Source: Corynebacterium sp. HS2168-gen11
GTDB taxonomy: Bacteria > Actinomycetota > Actinomycetes > Mycobacteriales > Mycobacteriaceae
Length of the DNA stretch: 64,000 bases
Assembly: GCF_024834075.1 (NCBI RefSeq)
Contig: NZ_JANUXR010000007.1
Coordinates: forward strand, 62,001-126,000
Direction: 5' to 3'
Made by a program: the position numbers and the translations under genes. The notes below the pieces were generated by a model. The model worked only from the letters and a program-made list of their open reading frames with translations, did not search any database and was not told the DNA's origin. How positions within the stretch are numbered: position 1 is the first letter of the stretch; every line of letters starts with the position of its first letter. This document shows positions 53,383 through 62,501 of the stretch, one piece after another.

Positions 53383-56322
53383 TTAGCTTGTTGGTGGCGC
53401 AGGTGGTTGCGGTGGTTGTGCCGTTGGTGGTTGCGGAGCGATAGTTGGTACCGCAGGTGGCGTTGGTGCTGGTGGTACTGCAACGCTTGGGGTTGCTGGG
53501 GGTATAGGTACTTTTGGCACTGCTGGTGTCGTTGGTGCAGTCGGTACCTTTGGTGCAGGTGGTGTGGCTGCAGCTGGTACGGCACTTCCTGGTACTGGTG
53601 GTACTGCAACGCTTGGGGTTGCTGGGGGTACAGGTACTTTTGGCACTGCTGGCGTTGGAACCTTTGGTGCAGCTGGAACCATTACGTTTGATGGCACAGG
53701 TGGCGTTGCCACAGGTGGTACTGCAGCATTTGGCACAGTCGGTACCTTTGGTGCAGGTGGCGTGGCTGGCGTTGGCACACTTGGTACAGCATTTCCTGGA
53801 ACAGGAGGTGCTGCAACACCTGGCGCTGCTGGTACTGCTACACCCGGTGCGGTCGGCACCGCACCACCCGGCGTCGGCACCGCGACTCCAGGTACTTTCG
53901 GCACAGTCGGCACCGCACCGCCCGGCACTGGTGGAACAGCTACGGATGGCATTGGCGGAACAGATACGGATGGAACAGAATCCGCACTTGCCGCCGCACT
54001 TGTATCATGTGATTTCGCCGTGCTAGTCGAAGTCGCCGTTGTAGTCGAGGTAGCCGTAGCAGCCTTAGCGTCCGCATCTTTTCTGACTGCAACATCTGAT
54101 TGGTCTTTTTCTACTCGCGCTGTCGATGCACCAGCCTGACTACGTTTTGGCTGTTCAATAAACTGCTTGGCGCGTGCTGGTGGCAGCTTATCGTCCACGA
54201 GAATAGCGTCGCGAAGCATTTGCGCAACATCACGAATTTCAGGGGCACGCTCAGGCGTGGTGTTTTTCACGCCGGTTGCCATCATGGTGTTACAAAATGG
54301 GCATCCCACGGCAATGGTTTCGGCACCCGTTGCAACAGCTTCCTGTGCGCGATGTTCGTTAATGCGTGTGCCAGTTTTTTCTTCCATAAACATCCGTGCA
54401 CCGCCGGCGCCACAACAGAAGCCGGTGCCTTTGCTGCGAGCCATCTCAACCAGCTCGACCCCAGTTGCTGCAACCAGTTCGCGCGGTGGATCATAGATTT
54501 TATTGTGGCGACCCAAGAAACACGGATCATGATACGTCACTGGCCTGCGGTTTTCAGGACCACGCGGAATTGGAGTCAGCAACTTTTCACGAACCAAACG
54601 ATTCAGCAGTTGCGTGTGGTGGAAAACATCGAAATAACCATCAAAATCAGGGTATTCATTGCGCAAAGTATTAAAGCAGTGCGGACAACTGGTAATAATT
54701 TTGCGCTGACCTTTTCCTACACCAGCAAAGGCTTCATTCAGCGTTGCGATATTTTCAATGGCCAATTGCTGGAACAAAAATTCATTACCGGCACGACGCG
54801 CTGGATCGCCAGTACAGGTTTCACCTTGCGCAAGCACTGCGAACTTTACACCCGCAGTGTGCAGCAATTCGACGACGGCACGAGTGGTTCGCTTGCCTGC
54901 TTCGTCAAACGTTCCAGCACAACCGACCCAGAATAAATATTCAGTATCGGAGAAGTCAGTAATATCTTCCCCAAAAATTGGTACCTCAAGCCCATCTTGA
55001 CGAGCCTGCTCAATCCACGAACGCCGCTCTTGCTTCGGCTGACCCCACGGATTGCCTTTGGCCTCAAGGTTTTTAAACATTCCGGCCAATTCATTTGGGA
55101 ATGCCGATTCGCTAAGTACCTGGTAGCGGCGCAAATTCGCAATGTGATCAATATGCTCAATATCAACTGGGCATTGTTCCACGCATGCACCACAGTTGGT
55201 ACAGCTCCACAATGCTTCGGCAGATACTGCATGCTCACCAACTAATTTCAGCACATCAACGCCCGCATGACTCGTGTCAACGGCAAACGTTTCAGGATCA
55301 TCCAAATACCGCGAGTGCCGAACTGCAGCATCCCGAATATCAGTCATAAGCATCTTCGGACTCAGCGGTTTTTCGGTGTGCCACGCCGGGCATTGTTCCT
55401 GGCAGCGACCACATTCGGTGCACGTGGTGGAATCGAGAAGCATCTTCCACGGTGCGTCGTGAAGCTTGCCGACGCCAAGGGTTGGTTCATCCTCGAAGTC
55501 ATCAAAGTTTTCGATGGTGACGTTCTTGCCTGCGGAAACAAGTGGTGGGAGGGCGCCGAGGGCTTTGGCGCGAGTGGGGTAGCGGCCAAAGAGGATGGTG
55601 AAAAAGGCTAAGAAACGGTGCCATGCCACACCCCAGTGGATGTTGTGGGCCACGACGATGAGCCAAATCATGCCGGTTAAGAGTTTGAGCAGCGCAAATG
55701 CACTCACCATTATTGGTGAAGCAGGCAGGAGGATGGCAAGGTGGCGGGTGAACGCATCTGCCCAGATAGAGGCGTGTCCGTAGGTTGCAATTTTGCCGGC
55801 TTTGACCAGCAGCATGCCGATGCCTTCGATAAGGACAACGAATTCAACAAAGATGGCGGCTTTGGAATTTGAACCATAAAACCTGGCTAAGCGATCCCGG
55901 TTGGAGATTTTTAGGCGAAGTGCCATTAAGAAGCTAATGCCTACGACCGTGCCAAGAGCTAAAACTTCCTCGACAAAGTGATACAGCTGCAGATTCGCCA
56001 GGATCGGCCAGCCGGAATGTGGTGCGAATGTTTGGATATACGCTTCAAACCACACAAGTGAACCAATTAAAAATCCAAGCATGACAAACCAGTGCGCCAG
56101 TGCAACTGCCGGTTTGCGCAGAAGTTCTTTGTGTAAGAACACCTCAATTATTAAGGTGGTCAGTCGCTTCGTCCAGGCGTTCGTGCGCCCTGGGGTTGGC
56201 TGACCAGAGGAAATGAGCTTGAAGATGCGAGCAACTGCGCGTGCGAAATACCACCAAGCAGGCAGTGATAACAGTACGCCGAGGATACCGAGTATCGTTG
56301 TCGGACTGAGTGCAAGCGGCAT
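53383..56322 (-). CDS. Fe-S heterodisulfide-reductase-like membrane protein with VP-rich tail (Rv0338c-like)
   Basis: A 979-residue redox protein. Residues 1-240 form about six transmembrane segments with His residues (cytochrome-b-like). Two 4Fe-4S motifs follow: CTECGRCQEQCP (Cys301, 304, 307, 311) and CTNCGACVEQCP (Cys374, 377, 380, 384). Then two CCG (DUF224) domains, including GFCCGAGGARMFMEE. Electron partners are unknown. The last ~230 residues are a Pro/Val/Ala low-complexity tail (VAVPPVPGGAVPTVPKVPG...) encoded by direct DNA repeats, apparently an addition to the family core. ATG 56322 has GAAAGAG upstream. Confidence 0.9.
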   Translation of the reverse strand: MPLALSPTTILGILGVLLSLPAWWYFARAVARIFKLISSGQPTPGRTNAWTKRLTTLIIEVFLHKELLRKPAVALAHWFVMLGFLIGSLVWFEAYIQTFAPHSGWPILANLQLYHFVEEVLALGTVVGISFLMALRLKISNRDRLARFYGSNSKAAIFVEFVVLIEGIGMLLVKAGKIATYGHASIWADAFTRHLAILLPASPIMVSAFALLKLLTGMIWLIVVAHNIHWGVAWHRFLAFFTILFGRYPTRAKALGALPPLVSAGKNVTIENFDDFEDEPTLGVGKLHDAPWKMLLDSTTCTECGRCQEQCPAWHTEKPLSPKMLMTDIRDAAVRHSRYLDDPETFAVDTSHAGVDVLKLVGEHAVSAEALWSCTNCGACVEQCPVDIEHIDHIANLRRYQVLSESAFPNELAGMFKNLEAKGNPWGQPKQERRSWIEQARQDGLEVPIFGEDITDFSDTEYLFWVGCAGTFDEAGKRTTRAVVELLHTAGVKFAVLAQGETCTGDPARRAGNEFLFQQLAIENIATLNEAFAGVGKGQRKIITSCPHCFNTLRNEYPDFDGYFDVFHHTQLLNRLVREKLLTPIPRGPENRRPVTYHDPCFLGRHNKIYDPPRELVAATGVELVEMARSKGTGFCCGAGGARMFMEEKTGTRINEHRAQEAVATGAETIAVGCPFCNTMMATGVKNTTPERAPEIRDVAQMLRDAILVDDKLPPARAKQFIEQPKRSQAGASTARVEKDQSDVAVRKDADAKAATATSTTTATSTSTAKSHDTSAAASADSVPSVSVPPMPSVAVPPVPGGAVPTVPKVPGVAVPTPGGAVPTAPGVAVPAAPGVAAPPVPGNAVPSVPTPATPPAPKVPTVPNAAVPPVATPPVPSNVMVPAAPKVPTPAVPKVPVPPATPSVAVPPVPGSAVPAAATPPAPKVPTAPTTPAVPKVPIPPATPSVAVPPAPTPPAVPTIAPQPPTAQPPQPPAPPTS
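53471..53652. repeat. 56-bp direct repeat in the VP-rich tail
   Basis: Two copies (53471-53526 and 53597-53652) spaced 126 bp (42 codons), differing at one position, within a larger set of degenerate GGTGTTGGTA-like units. The frame is kept, so the repeat lengthens the VP-rich tail. Confidence 0.8.
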
Positions 56323-56981
56323 GAATGACTCTTTCAGGCTCGTAGGTGTGAAGAACTAGATTCCTTAATACCTTAGTACGCAGCAGTTCCGTTTCCACTT
56401 GCCCTAGGCTAAATACGGGATTGAACTGGGGTTTGGGTGTGAGTTGACGGGATTTTAAGGTTGTTTGTCCGGTGTTACTGTTTCGTTCACCTACGCTACT
56501 GCCTGGTCTGGTTGCGCTACTGCACCGTTTCCGAACTCAAAGTGTTCTGGCAACTAGAAACCCATCAAGGCAACCATACCGTCTCAAATCCCCACCATAA
56601 TGGGGGTAATGTTTTTCACATTGCTGGGGGACAAGAAAAGGTGGGTACGTGCCCATTATTGGTATATTGTGCAGGAAATATAGGTCTTTTGGAGGTGTCA
56701 TCTTTATTCGCATCATCACTTCGTTTTTGCACGAAACGGCGCTAATCCTTGCATGAGTGATGCTCAATCCGATTCGAGTAAAAAGTGAGATAGCTTACTG
56801 TCTTGTTGAAACATGACAGTCGCTGAGCATAAAAAGAATCCAAAATTGGCCATTATTGGGAATCATTGCATGCTCGACGCCTATTGCCCGTGGGCGGTAG
56901 ACTCCTCACACGGGTGCACTATAACCCGCTTAGTTACCCATTTCGTGTCTATGTAGGAAAACGAGAAAGTTCAATTACTTC
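56323..56981. other. Intergenic region between Fe-S gene and pit
   Basis: 659 bp, no convincing gene on either strand. Seen: a TATTAAGG-word copy (- strand) at 56363; inverted repeat ACTGTC / GACAGT (56797-56802, 56815-56820) upstream of pit; two CCATTATTGG stretches (~56,652 and ~56,849). The pit promoter must lie here but I cannot assign it. Confidence 0.4.
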
Positions 56982-58583
56982 ATGTCTAACAGTACGATGA
57001 CGGTTCCTGCACCACCGAGTGCCACCAACGACAAATGGTGGCATATCTCTTTTGGTGGACTTTTAGCAATTACACTTCTACTGTTCATCCTTTGGTCATT
57101 TGGGTTTGTGGGTCCTGAAGCAAATAAAGCATTGCTGCTCACCGCCATCGCATTCGGTGTGTTTATGGCCTTCAATATTGGCGGCAACGACGTCGCTAAC
57201 TCTTTCGGCACCTCTGTTGGCGCTGGCACCTTAACGATGAAACAAGCCCTGATTGTGGCTGCCATCTTCGAAGTTTCAGGTGCTGTGCTTGCCGGCGGTG
57301 AAGTTACCGACACCGTGAAATCAGGCATCGTTGATCTTGATTCCGTGGCCTTGCAGCCACTCGACTTCGCTTTCATTATGATGTCGTCGCTGCTTGGTGC
57401 AGCTATCTGGCTGTTGATCGCAACACGTATGGGTTGGCCGGTTTCAACCACGCACTCCATCATCGGCGGTATCGTCGGTGCGGCACTGGCCTTAGGCCTG
57501 TATGAGGGCATCGGCAGTTGGAACATGGTGCAGTGGAACAAAATCGGTTCGATCGCGTTATCGTGGGTACTTTCACCAGTCCTTGGCGGTGTAGTCGCAT
57601 ATTTCGTCTTCGGTGCGATTAAGCGCCGTATCTTGGGCTATAACGAAAAGGCCGATCAAGAAATTCGTGCCATTAAGCAAGAGCGCGCGAAGTTGCATAA
57701 AGATTTCAAATCCTCGTTCGAGCGCCTCTCTGAGGTGCAACAATTGGCCTATACCAACGCAATGTCGCGCGATGCTGCGTTGATTGCGGAAAAGGACTTT
57801 GATCCGGATTGCCTGGAATCTGATTATTATCGTGATCTGCATCGGCTGAACTCTCGACGTGATTCGTTAAATACTCACAAAGCACTGGAAAACTGGGTAC
57901 CACCACTTGCAGCTGCCGGCGCAGCCTTAATTGGCGCGATGATGCTGTTCAAAGGCCTAAAGAATCTCCATCTTGGACTTACGTCACTGGAGAACGCCTT
58001 AATCTTGATTATGATCGCCGTAGTGGTGTGGATGGCAATTTCAATCTTCGCGCGCACACTCAAGCGTCAGTCTGTCGATCGCGCTACCTTCATCTTGTTC
58101 TCTTGGATGCAGGTCTTTACCGCTTCTGCCTTCGCGTTCTCGCATGGTTCGAATGATATTGCGAATGCGATTGGCCCGTTTTCTGCGGTGCTCGACGTCT
58201 TGAAAACCAACGCGATTAATGAAAAAGCTCCAGTGCCAACTGCTGCGATGCTTACTTGTGGCGTTGCGCTGATCGCTGGCCTCTGGTTCATTGGTCGCTA
58301 TGTGATTCAAACCGTTGGATCTGGCCTGACACGTATGCACCCAGCTTCAGGTTTCGCCGCTGAAATGTCCGCTGCCGGCGTGGTGATGGCGGCTTCGATG
58401 CTCGGACTTCCAGTTTCTTCCACCCATATTCTCATTGGCGCGGTGCTCGGCGTTGGCATTGTGAACCGGGCGGCAAACTGGTCGCTGATGCGCCCAATTG
58501 CACTGGCATGGGTCATTACCTTGCCTGCGGCGGCCACGGTCTCTGCTGTATCAGTACTGGCTCTGAACTTTATTTGGGGCTAA
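56982..58583 (+). CDS. pit: Inorganic phosphate transporter, Pit family
   Basis: A 533-residue low-affinity phosphate:H+ symporter. The two PHO4 signatures are present: [19 protein letters not shown] near residue 67 in the N-terminal half and [19 protein letters not shown] in the C-terminal half. Between the halves is a ~110-residue charged cytoplasmic loop (~220-300). About eleven hydrophobic segments. ATG 56982 has only a weak SD (GAGAAAG); M6 is a possible alternative. Confidence 0.92.
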   Translation: MSNSTMTVPAPPSATNDKWWHISFGGLLAITLLLFILWSFGFVGPEANKALLLTAIAFGVFMAFNIGGNDVANSFGTSVGAGTLTMKQALIVAAIFEVSGAVLAGGEVTDTVKSGIVDLDSVALQPLDFAFIMMSSLLGAAIWLLIATRMGWPVSTTHSIIGGIVGAALALGLYEGIGSWNMVQWNKIGSIALSWVLSPVLGGVVAYFVFGAIKRRILGYNEKADQEIRAIKQERAKLHKDFKSSFERLSEVQQLAYTNAMSRDAALIAEKDFDPDCLESDYYRDLHRLNSRRDSLNTHKALENWVPPLAAAGAALIGAMMLFKGLKNLHLGLTSLENALILIMIAVVVWMAISIFARTLKRQSVDRATFILFSWMQVFTASAFAFSHGSNDIANAIGPFSAVLDVLKTNAINEKAPVPTAAMLTCGVALIAGLWFIGRYVIQTVGSGLTRMHPASGFAAEMSAAGVVMAASMLGLPVSSTHILIGAVLGVGIVNRAANWSLMRPIALAWVITLPAAATVSAVSVLALNFIWG

Positions 58584-58590
58584 ATGCAAA

Positions 58591-58616
58591 GCGTCGTGAA
58601 GCATGCTTGACGACGC
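58591..58616. repeat. Inverted pair of the 12-mer GCTTNWCGACGC
   Basis: GCGTCGTGAAGC (58591-58602), AT, GCTTGACGACGC (58605-58616): two head-to-head copies forming an 11-of-12 bp stem 7 bp after the pit stop. Confidence 0.8.
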
Positions 58617-58620
58617 AAAA

Positions 58621-58711
58621 CACCCCGAGGATTTTGAACTGCTCCCCAATATTCGGTATCTGATTTTTCAGTCCAACTAATGGGGAGCAGTTCATTTCCT
58701 CGGGGTGTTTT
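58621..58711. terminator. Long bidirectional terminator between pit and AI-2E gene
   Basis: CACCCCGAGGA and TGAACTGCTCCCCA (58621-58648) pair with TGGGGAGCAGTTCA and CCTCGGGGTG (58681-58707), leaving a small internal loop; apical loop ~32 nt; TTTT at 58708. About 24 bp of pairing makes it unusually long. Confidence 0.8.
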
Positions 58712-58732
58712 CGATTCTGATGCGAGGAATCG

Positions 58733-60121
58733 CTACTGTTCTTTGTCGTGTGTTGAGCCGCCTAAGGAAGACAGCTTTTCGGAGAACAGTTTGAACGCTG
58801 CTTCGTGACTCTTGGTCGGCAGCGCCTCGTGGGAAGTTGAGAGGGTGATATCTTCAAACGTGATTTCACCTGCACGAAGCGCAACAAGTTCCTGGTGGTA
58901 GCGGATCATAATGGCCAAGGTTGCCGCAATTGGCACAGATAAGAATGCGCCAATAACACCGAACATGCTTGAACCAAGTGCGACGGCCAACAACACTACC
59001 GCCGCGTGCAAATTCATTGCACGTGATTGCAACATTGGCTGCAAAACGTTGCCTTCCAACTGCTGCACAATCACGATCAGAATCAAGACGAACAGTGCAT
59101 TGGTTGCGCCATTGGAAACCAGCGCGATGATAATGGCTAATGCGCCTGCGGTAAAGGCACCGACAATTGGGATGAATCCTGCAACGAAGGTAATGACCGC
59201 CAGAACGAAGGCAAGTGGCACATCAAGAATTAACAAACCAATGCCGATGAACACCGCGTCGATAAGCGAAACAATGGCTTGGGTGCGGATGAATCCCGAA
59301 AGGGTGTTCCAAATGCGAGTAAAGAGTTCGGTAAGATGCCAGCCGACGTTTGGACCTGTCATGCGGCGGACCATCGGCAAGAAGCCAGGGCCGTCTTTGA
59401 GCATGAAGAACGTCAGCAGAAGCAAGAGGACGCAGGTTACGACGATCGAACCAGCGGTTGCAAGGCCGCTGAACACGCCACCGGCAATATCAGAGAGTCG
59501 ATTTTGAATGAAGGTGGTGATCTTTTGAATGAACTCAGAAAGTGCTTCGAGGTTGAAATTTAGTGGTGGGCCTTTGACCCAAGATTCCAGCTGACGAATA
59601 CCTTCGACGGTTTCACGCGCGAGATCTTTTGATTGTGATGCAACCGATGGTGCCATGAAGCTAAAGAGGCCACCAATGATGGCGAAGAAGCCAAGGAGAA
59701 CGCTCGCGGCAGCCAGTGCTCCTGGAACTTTGCGTGCGCGCAGCCATGCAACTGGTGGCCACAAAACGGTCGACACTAACAAAGCCATAATAATTGGGAG
59801 CAGTGCTGTCCAAACTATGCCTAAGCCTTGGCGGAGCAAATAACCTGCGACGACAATAATGATAAAGCGCAGTGCCCAACCTGCAAGCCAACGACCATCT
59901 TGACCCAAAATAATTGCACGGTCGATATGCGCAACGGTTGGCTCGTCGAGAGTGCCTTCGGCAGTTTGTGCTCCATCGGCAACAAGCGTGCCAGAAGGAG
60001 CAGCGTCGGTGCCGTGCTCGAGGATGGCGTCGTCTTGAACGACTGTTTTTTCGATAAACGCATCAACCGAATTGTCAGTAGGCTCTGACTCCGGTGGCAA
60101 ATCATTTCTATGTTTACTCAT
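58733..60121 (-). CDS. AI-2E family (PerM-like) membrane protein
   Basis: A 462-residue integral membrane protein of the AI-2E/UPF0118 family with about seven to eight transmembrane segments and the conserved FIPIVGAFTAGALAIIIALVSNG and LQPMLQSRAMNLHAAVVLLAV regions. Some members exchange ions or export solutes; substrate unknown here. The ~80-residue acidic N-terminal extension (PPESEPTDNSVDAFIEKTV) is cytoplasmic. It is transcribed toward pit and shares the long terminator. Confidence 0.88.
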   Translation of the reverse strand: MSKHRNDLPPESEPTDNSVDAFIEKTVVQDDAILEHGTDAAPSGTLVADGAQTAEGTLDEPTVAHIDRAIILGQDGRWLAGWALRFIIIVVAGYLLRQGLGIVWTALLPIIMALLVSTVLWPPVAWLRARKVPGALAAASVLLGFFAIIGGLFSFMAPSVASQSKDLARETVEGIRQLESWVKGPPLNFNLEALSEFIQKITTFIQNRLSDIAGGVFSGLATAGSIVVTCVLLLLLTFFMLKDGPGFLPMVRRMTGPNVGWHLTELFTRIWNTLSGFIRTQAIVSLIDAVFIGIGLLILDVPLAFVLAVITFVAGFIPIVGAFTAGALAIIIALVSNGATNALFVLILIVIVQQLEGNVLQPMLQSRAMNLHAAVVLLAVALGSSMFGVIGAFLSVPIAATLAIMIRYHQELVALRAGEITFEDITLSTSHEALPTKSHEAAFKLFSEKLSSLGGSTHDKEQ

Positions 60122-60497
60122 AAGAATTATTACTATGCCATAGTCTTTGCGTCTTTGTTAGGGAGAATACTGAAATTATCTGCAAATGTGCAGGGAACCT
60201 TGAAGGGAACCTTGAGGAAACTTCGTCGCTGGTGGGCGGTTACGGTGGATGAGGTGTGGTGCTGGGTGATTGAGTGCAGTGGTGCCGCGCCGGGGATGGC
60301 GATGTTCCTGACCTCAATGCTGCAACCTTATAGCCTGCCTTAGCGTTGTGAACAACAACGTGCACAGTATCCCAAACTGTATATTTCCTTCATAAGACTT
60401 GAAATTTTGCTATCTCCTTTCCACTTCTCCTTTCCCAACTATCCCACACCTGTAAACAACATGTTGACCTGCCACCTTTCTTAAAAGTTGAGTCTAC
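60122..60497. other. AI-2E-dnaK divergent region, distal part
   Basis: About 375 bp between the AI-2E start and the dnaK promoter with no recognisable gene; a short G/T-rich segment (60,180-60,330) and a pyrimidine-rich one (60,415-60,450) are the only compositional features. Confidence 0.4.
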
Positions 60498-60508
60498 TAG
60501 ACATAAGT
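60488..60508 (+). promoter_or_regulatory. HAIR-like HspR box 1
   Basis: GTTGAGT-N7-ACATAAG; the HspR-associated inverted repeat is CTTGAGT-N7-ACTCAAG. It overlaps the dnaK -35 box. Confidence 0.6.
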
Positions 60509-60526
60509 TTGTTTCTGCGTTACTAT
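60498..60526 (+). promoter_or_regulatory. dnaK promoter
   Basis: TAGACA (60498-60503), 17-nt spacer, TACTAT (60521-60526): a good housekeeping-type promoter, flanked by HspR boxes. Confidence 0.6.
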
Positions 60527-60541
60527 GGCGACAAGATCAAA

Positions 60542-60562
60542 GTTGAGCCTAGGTTACTCAAG
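60542..60562 (+). promoter_or_regulatory. HAIR HspR box 2
   Basis: GTTGAGC-N7-ACTCAAG, with the right arm exactly matching the HAIR consensus; ~10 bp downstream of the expected transcription start. Confidence 0.75.
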
Positions 60563-60607
60563 TTTCTTGGCACGAATTTGGAAAAGGTGCTAAGTTAGCG
60601 AAGGTAA

Positions 60608-60628
60608 GTTGAGTCAATGAAGATCAAC
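60608..60628 (+). promoter_or_regulatory. HAIR-like HspR box 3
   Basis: GTTGAGT-N7-GATCAAC, in the 5' leader 45 bp before the dnaK ATG. Confidence 0.55.
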
Positions 60629-60672
60629 TTTCAAACAAATAGCAAATAAATTACTTCATAAGGAGGCCCATC

Positions 60673-62499
60673 ATGGGACGCGCAGTAGGTATCGACCTCG
60701 GAACCACCAACTCGGTAGTAGCCGTTTTGGAAGGCGGTGAAGCAAATGTGATCGCCAACGCAGAAGGCTCACGTACCACCCCTTCTGTTGTTGCATTCGC
60801 AAAGAACGGCGAAGTTATTGTTGGCCAGTCTGCAAAGAACCAGGCTGTTACCAACGTTGATCGCACCATCCGCTCCGTGAAGCGCCACGTGGGTACCGAT
60901 TGGACCGTCAGCATTGACGAGAAGAAGTACACCCCACAGGAAATTTCCGCTCGTACCTTGATGAAGCTCAAGCGCGATGCAGAAGCATACCTCGGTGAGG
61001 ATGTTACCGACGCTGTTATTACCGTTCCTGCTTACTTCTCTGACGCACAGCGCCAGGCAACCAAGGAAGCTGGCCAGATCGCAGGCCTGAACGTGCTGCG
61101 TATCGTGAATGAGCCAACTGCAGCTGCTTTGGCATACGGCCTGGAGAAGGGCGAGAAGGAACAAACCATTTTGGTCTTCGACCTTGGTGGCGGTACCTTC
61201 GACGTTTCCTTGCTGGAAATCGGCGATGGCGTTGTGGAAGTTCGCGCAACCGCTGGTGATAACGAGCTCGGCGGCGACGATTGGGATCAGCGCGTTGTTG
61301 AGTGGTTGGTAGAGAAGTTCAAGTCCACCTCTGGTGTTGATCTTTCCAAGGACAAGATGGCAATGCAGCGTCTGCGTGAGGCTGCTGAAAAGGCAAAGAT
61401 TGAGCTGTCTGCTTCTCAGTCGGCAAATATCAACCTGCCATATATTACCGTTGATGCTGATAAGAACCCACTGTTCTTGGACGAGACCTTGACTCGTACC
61501 GAGTTCCAGCGCATTACCCAGGATCTGCTTGATCGCACCAAGAAGCCATTCAACCAGGTGATTGCAGACGCAGGTGTTTCCATCGCTGAGATCGATCACG
61601 TTGTGCTCGTCGGTGGCTCCACTCGTATGCCAGCAGTATCTGACTTGGTGAAGGAACTCACCGGTGGCCGTGAGCCAAACAAGGGTGTGAACCCTGACGA
61701 AGTTGTGGCAGTTGGTGCTGCATTGCAGGCTGGCGTGCTGCGCGGCGAAGTTAAGGACGTGCTGCTTCTCGACGTCACCCCACTTTCCTTGGGTATTGAG
61801 ACCAAAGGTGGCGTGATGACCAAGCTGATCGAGCGTAACACCACCATTCCAACCAAGCGTTCCGAAACCTTCACCACTGCAGATGACAATCAGCCATCTG
61901 TACAGATCCAGGTGTTCCAGGGTGAGCGCGAAATTGCAGCACACAACAAGCTGCTTGGTTCCTTCGAACTCGGTGGTATCGCACCTGCGCCACGTGGTGT
62001 GCCTCAGATCGAGGTGACCTTCGATATTGACGCAAACGGTATCGTGCACGTCACCGCGAAGGACAAGGGCACCGGCAAGGAAAACACCATCAAGATTCAA
62101 GATGGTTCTGGCCTGTCCCAGGAAGAGATCGATCGCATGATCAAGGATGCGGAAGCTCACGCTGAGGAAGACAAGAAGCGTCGTGAAGAGCAAGAGGTTC
62201 GCAACTCTGCTGAATCTACTGCATACCAGACTCGCAAGTTTGTTGATGAGAACACCGACAAGGTTGATGAAGCACTCAAGACCAAGGTCATCGCAGCTGC
62301 TGATGCCGTTGATGAGGCACTGAAGGGTGACGACATCGAGGCTATTAAGCAAGCCGTCGAAAAGCTGAACGTTGAGGCTCAGGAGATGGGTAAGGCTATC
62401 TACGAGGCTGAGGCAGCAAAGGCACAGGCAGGCGAAGGCGCTCCAGCTGACGACAACGTTGTTGACGCTGAGGTTGTTGACGAAGAAGGAGACAAGTAA
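60673..62499 (+). CDS. dnaK: Chaperone DnaK (Hsp70)
   Basis: ATP-dependent chaperone, 608 residues. Nucleotide-binding domain with [17 protein letters not shown] (1-20), [31 protein letters not shown] and [12 protein letters not shown]; substrate-binding domain from ~360 ([16 protein letters not shown]) and lid helices ending in an acidic tail ([16 protein letters not shown]). AAGGAGG lies 6 nt before ATG 60673. Codon use is highly biased. Three HspR-type boxes precede it. A 583-codon antisense frame across the gene is a by-product of this codon bias. Confidence 0.98.
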   Translation: MGRAVGIDLGTTNSVVAVLEGGEANVIANAEGSRTTPSVVAFAKNGEVIVGQSAKNQAVTNVDRTIRSVKRHVGTDWTVSIDEKKYTPQEISARTLMKLKRDAEAYLGEDVTDAVITVPAYFSDAQRQATKEAGQIAGLNVLRIVNEPTAAALAYGLEKGEKEQTILVFDLGGGTFDVSLLEIGDGVVEVRATAGDNELGGDDWDQRVVEWLVEKFKSTSGVDLSKDKMAMQRLREAAEKAKIELSASQSANINLPYITVDADKNPLFLDETLTRTEFQRITQDLLDRTKKPFNQVIADAGVSIAEIDHVVLVGGSTRMPAVSDLVKELTGGREPNKGVNPDEVVAVGAALQAGVLRGEVKDVLLLDVTPLSLGIETKGGVMTKLIERNTTIPTKRSETFTTADDNQPSVQIQVFQGEREIAAHNKLLGSFELGGIAPAPRGVPQIEVTFDIDANGIVHVTAKDKGTGKENTIKIQDGSGLSQEEIDRMIKDAEAHAEEDKKRREEQEVRNSAESTAYQTRKFVDENTDKVDEALKTKVIAAADAVDEALKGDDIEAIKQAVEKLNVEAQEMGKAIYEAEAAKAQAGEGAPADDNVVDAEVVDEEGDK

Positions 62500-62501
62500 G
62501 C

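Noticed and set aside
53407..54139. Several + strand frames opposite the VP-rich tail
   Set aside because: They are complements of Pro/Val/Ala codon repeats (Gly/Trp/Thr-rich), typical of repeat shadows; the - strand Fe-S protein frame continues through.
83..59267. GCTTNWCGACGC as KOPS or other polar chromosome-segregation motif
   Set aside because: Copies are nearly balanced (12 on +, 10 on -) within one 64-kb stretch, whereas polar motifs are strongly biased to one strand of a replichore.
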